Source of the DNA: a virus
DNA: 64,000 nucleotides
Direction: 5' to 3' (one strand)
Virus record (IMG/VR): IMGVR_UViG_3300042434_002493
Span: 16,436-80,435 of that record
The translations under genes were made by a program, and so were the position numbers. The notes beneath the pieces were generated by a model. It had not been told where the DNA came from. It saw nothing but the letters and a program-made list of their open reading frames with translations, and ran no database searches. This document shows positions 47,401-54,543 of this stretch, piece by piece. Numbering within the stretch: position 1 is the stretch's first letter; every line of letters begins with the position of its first letter.

Positions 47401-48239
47401 GCCGCGCCGGCCGCGACGTCGAGGCTTTCCGCGTGGCCATCGAGGACGTCACGCCGGGCGCCCCGCCGGAAGCCCCGAAGCTCCTTTCCGCCGTCGTCCG
47501 GGCGCTGGGGTGGCATGAGCACGCCAACACCCCGGTCATGGGCGACGACGAGCTGGCCGCCACCGCCGAGTGGCCGGCCGACGTCATCGTGGTCATGCGC
47601 GACGGCGCCGTGGTCGAACTGCCCGGAGGGTGGGTCTACCAGAGCGCCCCCTGTATCGAGTTCGCCGCGCGCCGCATCCTGGCCCGCCTTCCCCGGGCGC
47701 GCTTCGACGCGGACCCCAAGCACGACCGCTGGCAACGTCACCTCGCCATCGCCATCGCGCGCCTGATCTGCCGCCTACAGGGCGACGTGCTGACGCCCGC
47801 CGTGGCCGACACCTACCGGGCGACCGCCACCGGCGAGGCCCTCGACGAATGGGGCCGCTCCTACGCCCTGGTGCGCCCCTACGTCACCATGCCCGACGGC
47901 GACTGTCGCGACTTCTTCGCCGAGGCCGTGCTCGCCCAGCCGACCCCCCAGCGGTGCCGCCGCATCCTCGAAGCGATCCTCGGGGGCGTCGTGACCATCG
48001 TCGAGGGCTACCGCGAGTTCACCGCGTACTGGGAGCCCCCGGTCAACCCGGAGGCGACCGAGGTCAGAAGCAATTTCTGGGGCGCCATCGGCGAGGCAGA
48101 GCCGTTGCAGACCGCGTTCTACAACCGCGACTTCTACGGCGGCGTGGACGCCCGCGTCGTGGTCGCCCGCGAGGCGCTCGAACTGTTCCGCCCGGCCGGC
48201 GTGCGCGCCAACATCAGGATCGGAGAGCCACCCGCATGA
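44436..48239 (+). CDS. Large baseplate/receptor-contact protein with gpI-like C-terminus
   Basis: A 1267-residue protein. Residues about 70-275 and 290-485 look like two concanavalin-A/laminin-G-type sandwiches (FFDDSWPFNTSKWTI; GVAIGLHAYVPIADATL). The centre is beta-rich. The C-terminal part, about 1080-1240, resembles the tail protein I/YmfQ group (DALDE-like: ATATGEALDEWGRSY; FFAEAVLAQPTPQRCRRIL), the wedge that follows J in other phages. So a normal gpI-type wedge appears extended by large, possibly sugar-binding domains at its N-terminus. Confidence 0.6.
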   Translation: MPRWRRYRRSDQVNDFARDLPFNGRARIPYPPVEADADFVTPDGVEGWHGYGADGWYRADGRKVEAEVSEEFFDDSWPFNTSKWTITTPSNWLTAYGTGLAATTGGLSASTWQSRAKRWDLRGDFFLRLVIRAPSMRNGSLDATEGADNAVWLGVTPRSDSGGFVRVKQYFGKVDKGFAVEVDGDAFSGDTQIDGDFPPIVWLELQRSNGQISARYRDATPGQPPGDPVALFGPVALPGIVEVDFGARNASSSGPWGCIFNAFRVFHGSHTYSPVASWRRETTHGSVLDLFPGDQLDPDLYTVETTGTATAAPIPGVDAAPGAGLRMHCAGGTATVETRPIHGDMAAQIEVTLAAETLSANNSGVAIGLHAYVPIADATLRVEVRTGDTGVLTARIDYAGAEDPEAEAEIDVDADIALILRIERQATLTFCAIYGRNGREIVSARVTDLPTLPTHLRFHQAQQSASDPVTAHVRRFHVTSPWALRMEAWPATTYATAANAHPYELSVLTQASDVTLIDPETRATAWAIYACNEAGEAIEDAERPAMQPGQIGRPYFDPREVALWLPVTEPGSTTTGAFVEVNLREDLIRSHTHDGVEEFVGRVGRRHWGLGYTAGTTTVPRPPEGAPVTFHRLTTARGDLLLWATKTGGVSAWQYLAGDWREAGVAVDATDDDPDLTLPFEVGDVRVYSESPNAGIVVSALAFGVERVICVYRDLEMLIDGGLVLAPANRHAHASYGGADPDARWASREAAGRSGPAPHARLNGDAADGGAPLLDVIVPPAHALPDGDGLPLIATVRPLAVTLIQDSEVPADAPVASWGTPDAPEPVAHALVRAPTSAALSPRADIETRAGYLAVGERLSEGFGYLTTISLAQGNVRQRLTPAGIDPSMASTGSAVSGLVSLGAPPDTLAGWRIAAGFSRFIQTRPGSGIGIGGGVVIVLKPTLVLEYDVYAVNAPDGETYPPSGPHIGGDRVGLVGYDWTGEERVYTRRAGRDVEAFRVAIEDVTPGAPPEAPKLLSAVVRALGWHEHANTPVMGDDELAATAEWPADVIVVMRDGAVVELPGGWVYQSAPCIEFAARRILARLPRARFDADPKHDRWQRHLAIAIARLICRLQGDVLTPAVADTYRATATGEALDEWGRSYALVRPYVTMPDGDCRDFFAEAVLAQPTPQRCRRILEAILGGVVTIVEGYREFTAYWEPPVNPEATEVRSNFWGAIGEAEPLQTAFYNRDFYGGVDARVVVAREALELFRPAGVRANIRIGEPPA

Positions 48240-49717
48240 GCTTCCCCCAGGTCTTCGACAACGAGCGGGTCATCCCGCAGGACTTCCGCGCCCAGACCGA
48301 CGCCATCGAGGACGCGGTCGGCACCGTCATCAGCCGCCTGATCTCGACCGCGCAGTCGGGAAAGGGCATCGTGGTCGAGGGGTGCAGGCCGTCGGCGAGC
48401 TTCGACGCGGCCGATCCGCGGCGTGTGCGCATCGAGCCCGGTTACATCCTCATGCCGCCATCGGCCGGGGACGCCGGCCCGTGGCGCCTCGCCTACATCC
48501 CGGCCATCACCTACCTGCACCCCGACGCCGGCCCGACGCCTCGCACGGACTGCATCTGCGTGGCCATGTCGCGCGTGGACGGCCCGACATTCGAGCGGGA
48601 GTACCGCGTGGTGGACGCGGCGGGCGTCGAGTCGGTGGACCCGAGCGTGCAGACCGCGACGACCTACACCGCCGAGGGCGCTCCTTTGCTGGTGAAGTCC
48701 GCCGGGAACGTGCCCGCCGTCGGGACCGTCCGCCTGGGGACCGTGACCGTCAACGCCAACGGGACCATCACCGTCGTCGATCTCCGCGAGCACGCTTTCC
48801 CCGTGCCGACCTACGGCAACCCGGCGACGCCGTGGGATACGAACGTGGCCACGGTCAACGAGGGGGGGCGATTCTGGCGCACGGCCGGGCAGGCCGTCGC
48901 CGCGTTATCCGGGGCCCTGAAGCAGGTCGCGACCCGCGCAGGGGAGTTGCAGCGCACGCTCACCACGGCCGACGGGGGGCCATCGTTGAGCCTCACGAAC
49001 CAGGGCCTCGACTTCATCTTGGGCCTGGGTCTTCGGCACCTCATGGCGCGCGCCGTGACGGCCACGGGCGAACCCGGCTCCGGGGACGTCACTTCCCAGA
49101 ACGGCGACGTCAAGGCGCCGCTGGGCCGGGCCATCGCCCAACAGTTCCGGTTTATCGAGGTGGCCGACAGCTTCCTCGTTGACCCGACCGGCCGCACCAT
49201 GACGCCCGCCAACACCCAGCGCGCGACCGTGCAGGTGGACCTCAACGTGGACAACGACGACGCCTACGTGGACGGGTCCGCGCGCTGGGTTGGGCAGAAC
49301 ATCGAGAGCGTCCAGCGTATCGAGCCGGGCCACTGGCGGATTGTCTTCGACATGAACCAGATGCCCGACAACCTCAACAACCGCCGGTGGCGCATCGCCG
49401 TGCACGCCAACCGGGCCGTGGGCGCAGCGAACAGCTACCCGACCGGCCTGGAGAGCGCCGGGATCATCCACCAGATCGGGAAGGGGCCGTCGGACGACAG
49501 CATCGACGTCTGGTTCTTCGCCGTTCGCTTCCTGGATACGCTCGCAGTCGTGACCGACGTGGACGCGGAGTTGGTGGCGGGGGTCGTCGAGGTCACCACG
49601 ACGACCGAGAACTTGAACCCGCTGCACATGCAGTCGTGGGATTGCCCGTTCAGCGTCCATTTGTACGGTCCCCTGCCGTCCGGCAATGGGGCGTGGGCGC
49701 CGGTCGAGGGCGCCTGA
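48236..49717 (+). CDS. Tail fibre/baseplate appendage protein
   Basis: A 493-residue protein, last of the structural operon and coupled to the wedge gene by ATGA. It starts with a baseplate-attachment-like segment (MSFPQVFDNERVIPQDFRAQ), continues with beta-rich repeats (VGTVRLGTVTVNANGTITVV) and has a beta-rich C-terminal domain. Position and character suit a tail fibre or fibre-adaptor. No chaperone gene follows it. Confidence 0.55.
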   Translation: MSFPQVFDNERVIPQDFRAQTDAIEDAVGTVISRLISTAQSGKGIVVEGCRPSASFDAADPRRVRIEPGYILMPPSAGDAGPWRLAYIPAITYLHPDAGPTPRTDCICVAMSRVDGPTFEREYRVVDAAGVESVDPSVQTATTYTAEGAPLLVKSAGNVPAVGTVRLGTVTVNANGTITVVDLREHAFPVPTYGNPATPWDTNVATVNEGGRFWRTAGQAVAALSGALKQVATRAGELQRTLTTADGGPSLSLTNQGLDFILGLGLRHLMARAVTATGEPGSGDVTSQNGDVKAPLGRAIAQQFRFIEVADSFLVDPTGRTMTPANTQRATVQVDLNVDNDDAYVDGSARWVGQNIESVQRIEPGHWRIVFDMNQMPDNLNNRRWRIAVHANRAVGAANSYPTGLESAGIIHQIGKGPSDDSIDVWFFAVRFLDTLAVVTDVDAELVAGVVEVTTTTENLNPLHMQSWDCPFSVHLYGPLPSGNGAWAPVEGA

Positions 49718-49782
49718 CGCCGTTGACCAGGGGGCCCCGCCCTGCCACGATGGCATCACCTCCTCGGAGGTGTCGGCACGTT

Positions 49783-49824
49783 CCCCAGGCCCGACGTTGA
49801 ATGGTCCTCGCGTCGGGCCTGGGG
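49783..49824. terminator. Perfect 14-bp inverted repeat ending the late operon
   Basis: CCCCAGGCCCGACG (49783-49796) and CGTCGGGCCTGGGG (49811-49824) pair perfectly around a 14-base loop. A smaller perfect hairpin (CACCTCC-TC-GGAGGTG, 49757-49772) stands just before it. The gap from 49718 to 49877 lies between converging transcription units, so both stems may act as a bidirectional terminator. There is no T-run after either arm. The rest of the gap shows no gene. Confidence 0.65.
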
Positions 49825-49877
49825 GGCAACTTCGCGATCCCACAGCCAATCAGCCAAGCGGTCGAAGTCAACAGTTC

Positions 49878-50183
49878 TCAACATCCGCCTACTCCGAACC
49901 CCGCACCGGGGCGCGGAAACCGCCACCCGCAGGGGACGCAGACGTTAGTACAGATGGGGAGCGGGAAGAAGACCTCCCCCCAGCACATGCGCGCCGTCGC
50001 TCGACCGTAGCTCCAGCCGTCCCCGTGCGGGTAGACGCCCAGGTCGCGAGGCCGCTTCCTGGCCGCGTTCGAGCGCCGCCGCAAGTAGTCGGTCAGCGCC
50101 GCATCGAGCGACCAGTGCGCCGCCCAGATGGGCGAGCCCATGATTCGAGGCGAGCGGTAGCGCCAGGACGTCATGAAGGTCAT
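49878..50183 (-). CDS. Small Cys-rich hypothetical protein
   Basis: A 101-residue protein, last gene of the leftward operon. I chose the ATG at 50183 because it overlaps the upstream stop by four bases, as nearly all its neighbours do. The middle is basic (YLRRRSNAARKRPRDLGVY). The C-terminal part has C-x(n)-C with CTNVCVPC, a likely metal-binding cluster. Function unknown. Confidence 0.6.
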   Translation of the reverse strand: MTFMTSWRYRSPRIMGSPIWAAHWSLDAALTDYLRRRSNAARKRPRDLGVYPHGDGWSYGRATARMCWGEVFFPLPICTNVCVPCGWRFPRPGAGFGVGGC

Positions 50184-50602
50184 GGGCCACCGCGTCGAAG
50201 CCAACTCGGGGCGACGCCCACGACCACGCGCCGACTTGGCGAGAGCCGCCCCCAGCGCAGCCCAGGCCCGCGCAGGGTCATCCGCGGGTCTGGCGCGTCC
50301 CGCCGCACGGTCACAGCAGCTCGCAGCACATCGGGCCCGTGCTCCGCTCCCAGGCGGTCCAGCAGGCGAAGGTAGGCCGCAGCCACGAGGAGATCGCCAT
50401 CGCCGCCGCTGGGCAGGCGGTCAGCGTCGGCGATCTCCATGTGCAGGGGATCAGCTTCGGCGCAGCCGCTCGCGAGGTGCCACCGCAGGACCACCCACGG
50501 CCCCCGGCCCGGCTCGCTCAGGTTGAGCGTGAAGGTCGCGGCCGAGTCGTGCGGGTCCACGGGCGCAGCGCAGAAGCAGCATACAGGTGGCGGGTGTCTC
50601 AC
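50180..50602 (-). CDS. Hypothetical protein with N-terminal CCFC
   Basis: A 140-residue protein. An N-terminal CCFC (C8, C9, C11) and later Cys/His residues (WHLASGCAE) could bind zinc. The central part reads as an alpha/beta fold; the C-terminal 40 residues are Arg-rich. Four-base overlaps at both ends put it in the same coupled unit. Not recognised. Confidence 0.6.
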   Translation of the reverse strand: MRHPPPVCCFCAAPVDPHDSAATFTLNLSEPGRGPWVVLRWHLASGCAEADPLHMEIADADRLPSGGDGDLLVAAAYLRLLDRLGAEHGPDVLRAAVTVRRDAPDPRMTLRGPGLRWGRLSPSRRVVVGVAPSWLRRGGP

Positions 50603-50877
50603 CGGCTCACTCCCCTTCGCCCTTCGACGCGCCGCACCGCCAGCGCGACGCGGCGACGTTCATGCGAGCCCAGGCGCCGAGGCCCCTGGATCGTCCCGTC
50701 GTCGAACACGACGACCTCGACCCGCAGGGCCGGGTCGCCCGGCGGGCGCTCCGCCCGAAGGTGGTAGGCGGTCCCGCCGGAGAAGCGGACACCCCGGCCG
50801 CCGAGGATCGCTCGCGGCGCCCCGAAGGTGCGGCGCAGCCAGGCCGAGGCCAACATGACCACTTCCGCAGGGACCAT
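50599..50877 (-). CDS. Small basic hypothetical protein
   Basis: A 92-residue basic protein with a strand-like middle (ALRVEVVVFDDGTIQGPRRLG) and an Arg-rich tail. ATGA overlaps on both sides. Could be nucleic-acid-binding given its charge; no family recognised. Confidence 0.55.
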   Translation of the reverse strand: MVPAEVVMLASAWLRRTFGAPRAILGGRGVRFSGGTAYHLRAERPPGDPALRVEVVVFDDGTIQGPRRLGSHERRRVALAVRRVEGRRGVSR

Positions 50878-51290
50878 CAGGCGCCCTCATGCGTCGCGTC
50901 GCCCTCGGGGGCGACCACGTTCAAGGTCACGAACGTGGTCGTGAACAGCAGCGCAGTCGCCATGCCCGAGAAAACCGCGAGGATCTCATCCTCCGAGCAC
51001 GTCTTCCGCAGTTCCGCCGCAGCTCCGGCCGGAGCCGAGAACAGGCGAGTCTCGCCGGCCCGGAAGAAGATGTTGCCATCCAGGCCGATCACCGCCAACT
51101 CGTGCCCAGCCTCCAGAGCCGCAGCAGCGAAGGGCTGCACCTGGCCGGCGGTGCCGTTCACCACCACGGCCCACCGTTCCCCCAGTCGGCAGACCGCTTC
51201 GACGCCGACCTCCAGCTCGACAGCGGCCTTCTCCGCGTCTTCCTTCGAGGCGACGACGAATCCGACGCGGTATCTCGGTTCCTTGCTCAC
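50877..51290 (-). CDS. Hypothetical protein with C-terminal hydrophobic segment
   Basis: A 137-residue protein. The N-terminal 90 residues look globular (YRVGFVVASKEDAEKAAVEL; RWAVVVNGTAG). Residues about 102-127 form a hydrophobic run (ILAVFSGMATALLFTTTFVT), possibly a single membrane anchor near the C-terminus. It might be a membrane-associated accessory or exclusion factor; there is no family match to prove it. Confidence 0.55.
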   Translation of the reverse strand: MSKEPRYRVGFVVASKEDAEKAAVELEVGVEAVCRLGERWAVVVNGTAGQVQPFAAAALEAGHELAVIGLDGNIFFRAGETRLFSAPAGAAAELRKTCSEDEILAVFSGMATALLFTTTFVTLNVVAPEGDATHEGA

Positions 51291-51580
51291 GGTTTTGCCT
51301 TCCAGGCTGCACGAACAGCCGCAGCGATTTCGACGAGGCGGGCCCGGCGCTCATGCACGAGAGCCCCGCCGCCAATTCCACGCCGGCCGAACAGCCGGAT
51401 TGTCATGTAAATGTGGTCGCTCGACCGATTGACCGCAACGCGCCACCCTTCAGCGGCCAGCCGCGCGACGTTCGCCACCATCACCCGCTCCGCTGCGTCC
51501 AGCTCCGCCGCGGACGACGCGTACACCTCCACAGAGCCGGACGACTTACGGTTGTCCCCGACGGCCGCGCTTCGCTTCAC
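51287..51580 (-). CDS. Small alpha/beta hypothetical protein
   Basis: A 97-residue protein. I chose GTG 51580 because it overlaps the upstream stop by four bases, matching the operon pattern; a longer frame upstream has Cys-rich, atypical sequence. The content (VEVYASSAAELDAAERVMV; AEGWRVAVNRS) suggests a small alpha/beta fold similar in flavour to the following gene. Basic C-terminus. Confidence 0.55.
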   Translation of the reverse strand: MKRSAAVGDNRKSSGSVEVYASSAAELDAAERVMVANVARLAAEGWRVAVNRSSDHIYMTIRLFGRRGIGGGALVHERRARLVEIAAAVRAAWKAKP

Positions 51581-52374
51581 GGAACCTCCACAGCAGCAGG
51601 CGGCCCGGGGAATACCCGAGCGTTGCAGTTGCACGGGCCTGCATCCGAGAACGCCCGGCCGGATGGGCGCTGCCACGCTTTGCAGCTCAGGGAGTGGTCA
51701 CGGTTTTTCACAGCGACGTAGAGCTGCGCCGGTGCGGTGTCCGGCCGGAAGAGGTGCCCGCCGACCGCCCAGAAGTAGCGTTCGGATTCGTCGTGGTAGC
51801 CTTTCGGGTCGAAGGCGATCCCGGCAAGGTAGCAGGCGTCGTCCGCGTCGCGATCCTCTGGGTCGCCGATTTCCAGTTCCGTGCGGCTCAACAACACTTC
51901 GAGGTCCTCGCGGTCAAGTTGACGCACCGCCTCGAATGCGTCGCCCTCGGACTCCGCGAGGATGAGCAGGTGTTGGACGCGCTTGACCTCGACCACGAAG
52001 GGCCGCGCCGGCTTTGCCGCCCGCACCGCGAGCGCAGCGCGCATGATGGGTTGCCAGAGCGCACCGAAACGCTCCCGGTGCGCCGCCCGATCCTCTGCGG
52101 TGCCAGACGACGGGAAGGGCTCCAGGACTGGCACCCGTTCGGCCAGCAGGCGGGCCGCCTCGACCGCGACCTCGCGACAGGCGCGCCAGCCCATCCACCC
52201 GTCATACGCCAGGCTGTAGATGCTCCAGGCCGCATCGCGCGCGCCCGGTTCGTCTCGCCCGTGCTGCGCGGCGACCCAGTCGCCGAAGCGCACCGACTCC
52301 TGGATCTCGACGTACTCCGCCGGCTCGCGGCCGGGATTCGTGCGGGCCTTCAGCGGGCCGATGATGCCATCCAT
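51577..52374 (-). CDS. Hypothetical protein with C-terminal Cys pair
   Basis: A 265-residue protein. The N-terminal 130 residues are helical (WSIYSLAYDGWMGWRACREV), the middle contains an alpha/beta stretch (FVVEVKRVQHLLILAESEGD), and the end carries CNC. Not recognised. It may be a fusion of two small phage domains. A weak AAAGGG ribosome site precedes the ATG. Confidence 0.6.
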   Translation of the reverse strand: MDGIIGPLKARTNPGREPAEYVEIQESVRFGDWVAAQHGRDEPGARDAAWSIYSLAYDGWMGWRACREVAVEAARLLAERVPVLEPFPSSGTAEDRAAHRERFGALWQPIMRAALAVRAAKPARPFVVEVKRVQHLLILAESEGDAFEAVRQLDREDLEVLLSRTELEIGDPEDRDADDACYLAGIAFDPKGYHDESERYFWAVGGHLFRPDTAPAQLYVAVKNRDHSLSCKAWQRPSGRAFSDAGPCNCNARVFPGPPAAVEVP

Positions 52375-52375
52375 T

Positions 52376-52789
52376 TCACACCCTTTCAGTGACTAGGGCG
52401 GACCATCCGCCAATGCGAGCTATGTCATCCGACAACCACGTCAGATCACACTCGTTGCGTTGCACGCGGACCTCGAAGAACCCTTCGAGGCGCGGTTCGA
52501 CCAAAGGAATCAGGCGAGCGTAGAAAGCGCGGTAATCGTTGTTGAGCCTGAAGTCATCACCAGTGGTGCGCAGAGACGACCAGCGCAACACCTCGAATGC
52601 GCCGTTGATCGACCATCCTTTGCGTCCGCGCTTGAACACATCCAGGCACAATCGAATCAGGCTGACGAGTACATGGGGATTAGCCTGGTGGAATGCCGCG
52701 AAGCGTTCCCCAGGCGTACCACCACGCTCATCCGGTTCAGTGAGCGGCGAGAAGATGAGGTCGAGCTGATCGTCATGGCAGTCGCTCAT
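52376..52789 (-). CDS. Conserved phage hypothetical protein, winged-helix-like
   Basis: A 137-residue protein. I chose the ATG at 52789, which overlaps the methyltransferase stop by four bases. The sequence resembles a widespread phage/prophage family of unknown function: FHQANPHV, an F-x-R-G-R-K helix, LRWSSLRTTGDDFRLNN, then YRAFYARL and GFFEVR. Many copies lie near replication and modification genes. It also starts with DDQLDLIF, like a sliding-clamp-binding motif. Function unknown. Confidence 0.7.
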   Translation of the reverse strand: MSDCHDDQLDLIFSPLTEPDERGGTPGERFAAFHQANPHVLVSLIRLCLDVFKRGRKGWSINGAFEVLRWSSLRTTGDDFRLNNDYRAFYARLIPLVEPRLEGFFEVRVQRNECDLTWLSDDIARIGGWSALVTERV

Positions 52790-53703
52790 GGTTTGCGCTC
52801 CCAAGGCTTAGCCATCACTCTATCCAGCCAATCGCGGGCCTCACTCCAGTGACCCCCATCGAGGAGGTCGAGCTGCGAGGCGTTGCGCGCCGCCCGAGCC
52901 GCCGCCACGAGGTCAATGTCAGAGCCGCCGGGCACCTCGTTGCCCCAGGCGTGCCAGCCCTTCGCCCGCTGGCGCGCGAACAGCTCGATTCGAGGGCGGT
53001 CGCCGAGGAGCTGGACGATTCGGTCTCGGACCTCGCCCGGCTTCTCAGAGTGCCGCCCAGGTGGCGCGAGCACGACCTGGTGGACTCCCCCGGACTCCCG
53101 CCCGAGCTTGCCCCTGACGCCGATGAGGCAGACCTCCGTGTTTGTCCGCGTGGACTGGCCCATGCCCCAGAAGAGGCCGCCCAGGTCGCCGCGGTCGAAG
53201 CCGGCCATCACCTGACGAGTGACGCCGATGGAGCGCACCTTGCGCAGGTTGGCGAGGACCTCTTCGAGGCCCGCGAAGTCGTACTTCTCTGCCAGGGCGG
53301 AGTAGTTGCGCAGGCAGTAGCGCACGCCCCGGAGAATGCCCTTTTCCAGGCGACCCCGGGCCGAGGACACCGGCACCAGCGCCGAGGCGACCCCGCGCTG
53401 AATCGTCCGCCGAGCCTCTTCCTGCGCCGAGCGCGGCGCCGTCTTGACCCACACGAACGCGCAGGTGCGGTACGAGAAGCCCCAGGCCCGCATCACCTCG
53501 AAGGCGTCGGGCAGCGTCGGCCAGGTCGCCCAGAGGAACAGCGCGCAGTCGTCCGCCACGAGGTCGGCCACCGGCAGCGCGGCAATCTCCGAGACCGGCA
53601 TCGTGGGGTACTTGAACGCGGCGCCCCGTTGGCCGGCGACCGCTTTGTCATCGTACTGCCAGGGCGGGTCCGCCAGCACGACGCTGTATCTCAGGGCCTC
53701 CAT
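52786..53703 (-). CDS. MT-A70 family DNA N6-adenine methyltransferase
   Basis: A 305-residue protein. The catalytic motif ADPPWQYDD (D12-P-P-W15) stands at the N-terminus, followed by LFLWATWPTLPDAFEVM and a late GMGQSTRTNTEVCLIGVRG, all typical of MT-A70 methyltransferases; the SAM site closes with RHSEKPGEVRDRI. About 65 residues (near 95-165, RRTIQRGVASALVPVSS and on) are inserted between the usual blocks. A QLDLL near the C-terminus resembles a clamp-binding peptide. The start is fixed by GGAGG six bases upstream. Likely modifies phage DNA against restriction. Confidence 0.85.
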   Translation of the reverse strand: MEALRYSVVLADPPWQYDDKAVAGQRGAAFKYPTMPVSEIAALPVADLVADDCALFLWATWPTLPDAFEVMRAWGFSYRTCAFVWVKTAPRSAQEEARRTIQRGVASALVPVSSARGRLEKGILRGVRYCLRNYSALAEKYDFAGLEEVLANLRKVRSIGVTRQVMAGFDRGDLGGLFWGMGQSTRTNTEVCLIGVRGKLGRESGGVHQVVLAPPGRHSEKPGEVRDRIVQLLGDRPRIELFARQRAKGWHAWGNEVPGGSDIDLVAAARAARNASQLDLLDGGHWSEARDWLDRVMAKPWERKP

Positions 53704-53738
53704 GTATCCTCCGATGTGCTCTGCGCCTGTTTTCTTTC

Positions 53739-53819
53739 GCATCATGCACACGGTTCGATGCGGTGTCAATCGAACGGGCGCGAGAAGGTGCGGTTTTCGC
53801 GCTTCCAGTGGCATCATGC
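53739..53819. promoter_or_regulatory. Operator-like dyad flanked by palindromic 9-mers
   Basis: GTTCGAT (53753-53759) and ATCGAAC (53769-53775) form a 7-bp dyad with a 9-base centre. GCATCATGC, a near-palindrome, occurs at 53739-53747 and 53811-53819. They lie between the divergent MT-A70 gene and the regulatory operon, with an XRE-type regulator two genes away, so they are good candidate operators. Confidence 0.5.
53741..53769 (-). promoter_or_regulatory. Leftward promoter for the MT-A70 operon
   Basis: On the minus strand, a perfect -35 TTGACA (53769-53764) is 17 bases from CATGAT (53746-53741). Transcription would begin near 53735, leaving a leader with GGAGG before the ATG at 53703. The -35 overlaps the right half of a dyad, and the -10 overlaps a palindromic 9-mer, so repression there would block the promoter. 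Confidence 0.6.
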
Positions 53820-53853
53820 CCACCGCCACACCATCCATGAGGAGAAGCCCCTC

Positions 53854-54153
53854 GTGCCCATCATCGCCCCGCTCACACCAGGCGACACCATCGAAGCGGT
53901 CATCGACACCCAGGGCGCCCAGGCCGGCACGCGCGCCGTCGTCATGGCCGTCGGATGGATGCCGCTCGACCACGGCTGGCAGGTCCGCCGCGTGGTCGCC
54001 CGCATCGTGACGCCGCCCCGCCGCGGTGGAACGCTCGCCGCCGACATCGAGCGGGGCGCGTGGCGAGGCGTGCCGCGTCACGCAGGCCCGGCAGAGATCG
54101 TGCCGAGCTTCCTGTCGATGGCCGAGCCCGATGGCCAGCGGGAGGCAGCATGA
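53854..54153 (+). CDS. Small hypothetical protein, first gene of the regulatory operon
   Basis: A 99-residue protein from GTG behind GAGGAGA. The sequence (GDTIEAVIDTQGAQAGTRAVVMAVGW) reads as a small beta-barrel, perhaps SH3/KOW-like. Arg-rich later part. It overlaps the HTH gene by four bases, so the two are co-translated and it may assist or modulate the regulator. Confidence 0.6.
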   Translation: MPIIAPLTPGDTIEAVIDTQGAQAGTRAVVMAVGWMPLDHGWQVRRVVARIVTPPRRGGTLAADIERGAWRGVPRHAGPAEIVPSFLSMAEPDGQREAA

Positions 54154-54458
54154 AGTCCGGCCGCCGCATGCTCGACTCGATTCGACTCATCGACGCCAGC
54201 GCCTCGACCGCCACTGGCCGAGACCTTCGCCAGTGGCGCCTGGAGATGGGGCTCGACCAGCGCAGCCTCGCAAAGACCCTTGGGGTCAGCCAGTCCACGG
54301 TCTCGCGCGCCGAGGCCCACAACAAGCGGGAGGAGTGGTACGCCCGGATGGTCTGGTTGCTCTGGTACGGGCTGGAACAACAGCAGCTCATCGCCAACCT
54401 GCGCCTCGCCCTCGGGGAGCAGATGGCCGCCCGCAGGAGCCCCGCGCCCCACGATTAG
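54150..54458 (+). CDS. XRE-family transcription regulator
   Basis: A 102-residue protein. A Cro/CI-type helix-turn-helix spans about residues 24-57 (GLDQRSLAKTLGVSQSTVSR). A helical C-terminal part with two Trp-rich helices (WYARMVWLLWYGLEQQQL) may allow dimerisation. It lies between the divergent control region and the first of two near-identical promoters, so it probably regulates one or both. Ends with TAG. Confidence 0.75.
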   Translation: MKSGRRMLDSIRLIDASASTATGRDLRQWRLEMGLDQRSLAKTLGVSQSTVSRAEAHNKREEWYARMVWLLWYGLEQQQLIANLRLALGEQMAARRSPAPHD

Positions 54459-54469
54459 CGGCGCGCGTG

Positions 54470-54517
54470 TTTTTTTGTGCGTAGCGGCTTGACGCGGGCG
54501 CTTTGCGGCACTAGATT
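54470..54517 (+). promoter_or_regulatory. Strong promoter P1
   Basis: T7-GTGCG (54470-54481), -35 TTGACG (54489-54494), 17-base spacer, -10 TAGATT (54512-54517). The 48-base block is 40/48 identical to P2 at 55059-55106. An in-frame ATG occurs five bases after the -10, upstream of the GTG with a ribosome site. Confidence 0.75.
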
Positions 54518-54543
54518 GGGTCATGAAAAGAAAGGAGCCGAAC

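Noticed and set aside
49718-49877. tRNA or other RNA gene in the late-operon end gap
   Set aside because: The stems do not form a cloverleaf; simple hairpins explain the symmetry.
50587-51432. Plus-strand frames over 50.2-51.9 kb
   Set aside because: The minus genes there form an unbroken chain of four-base overlaps ending in an MT-A70 gene; plus frames have no ribosome sites or motifs.
53704-54081. Extended N-terminus of the MT-A70 methyltransferase
   Set aside because: Sequence is atypical and antisense to the regulatory operon; ATG 53703 has an ideal GGAGG and the family starts just before DPPW.
54150-54458. XRE regulator taken as evidence of lysogeny
   Set aside because: Virulent phages also carry small XRE regulators, and no integrase or attachment site is visible in this window.
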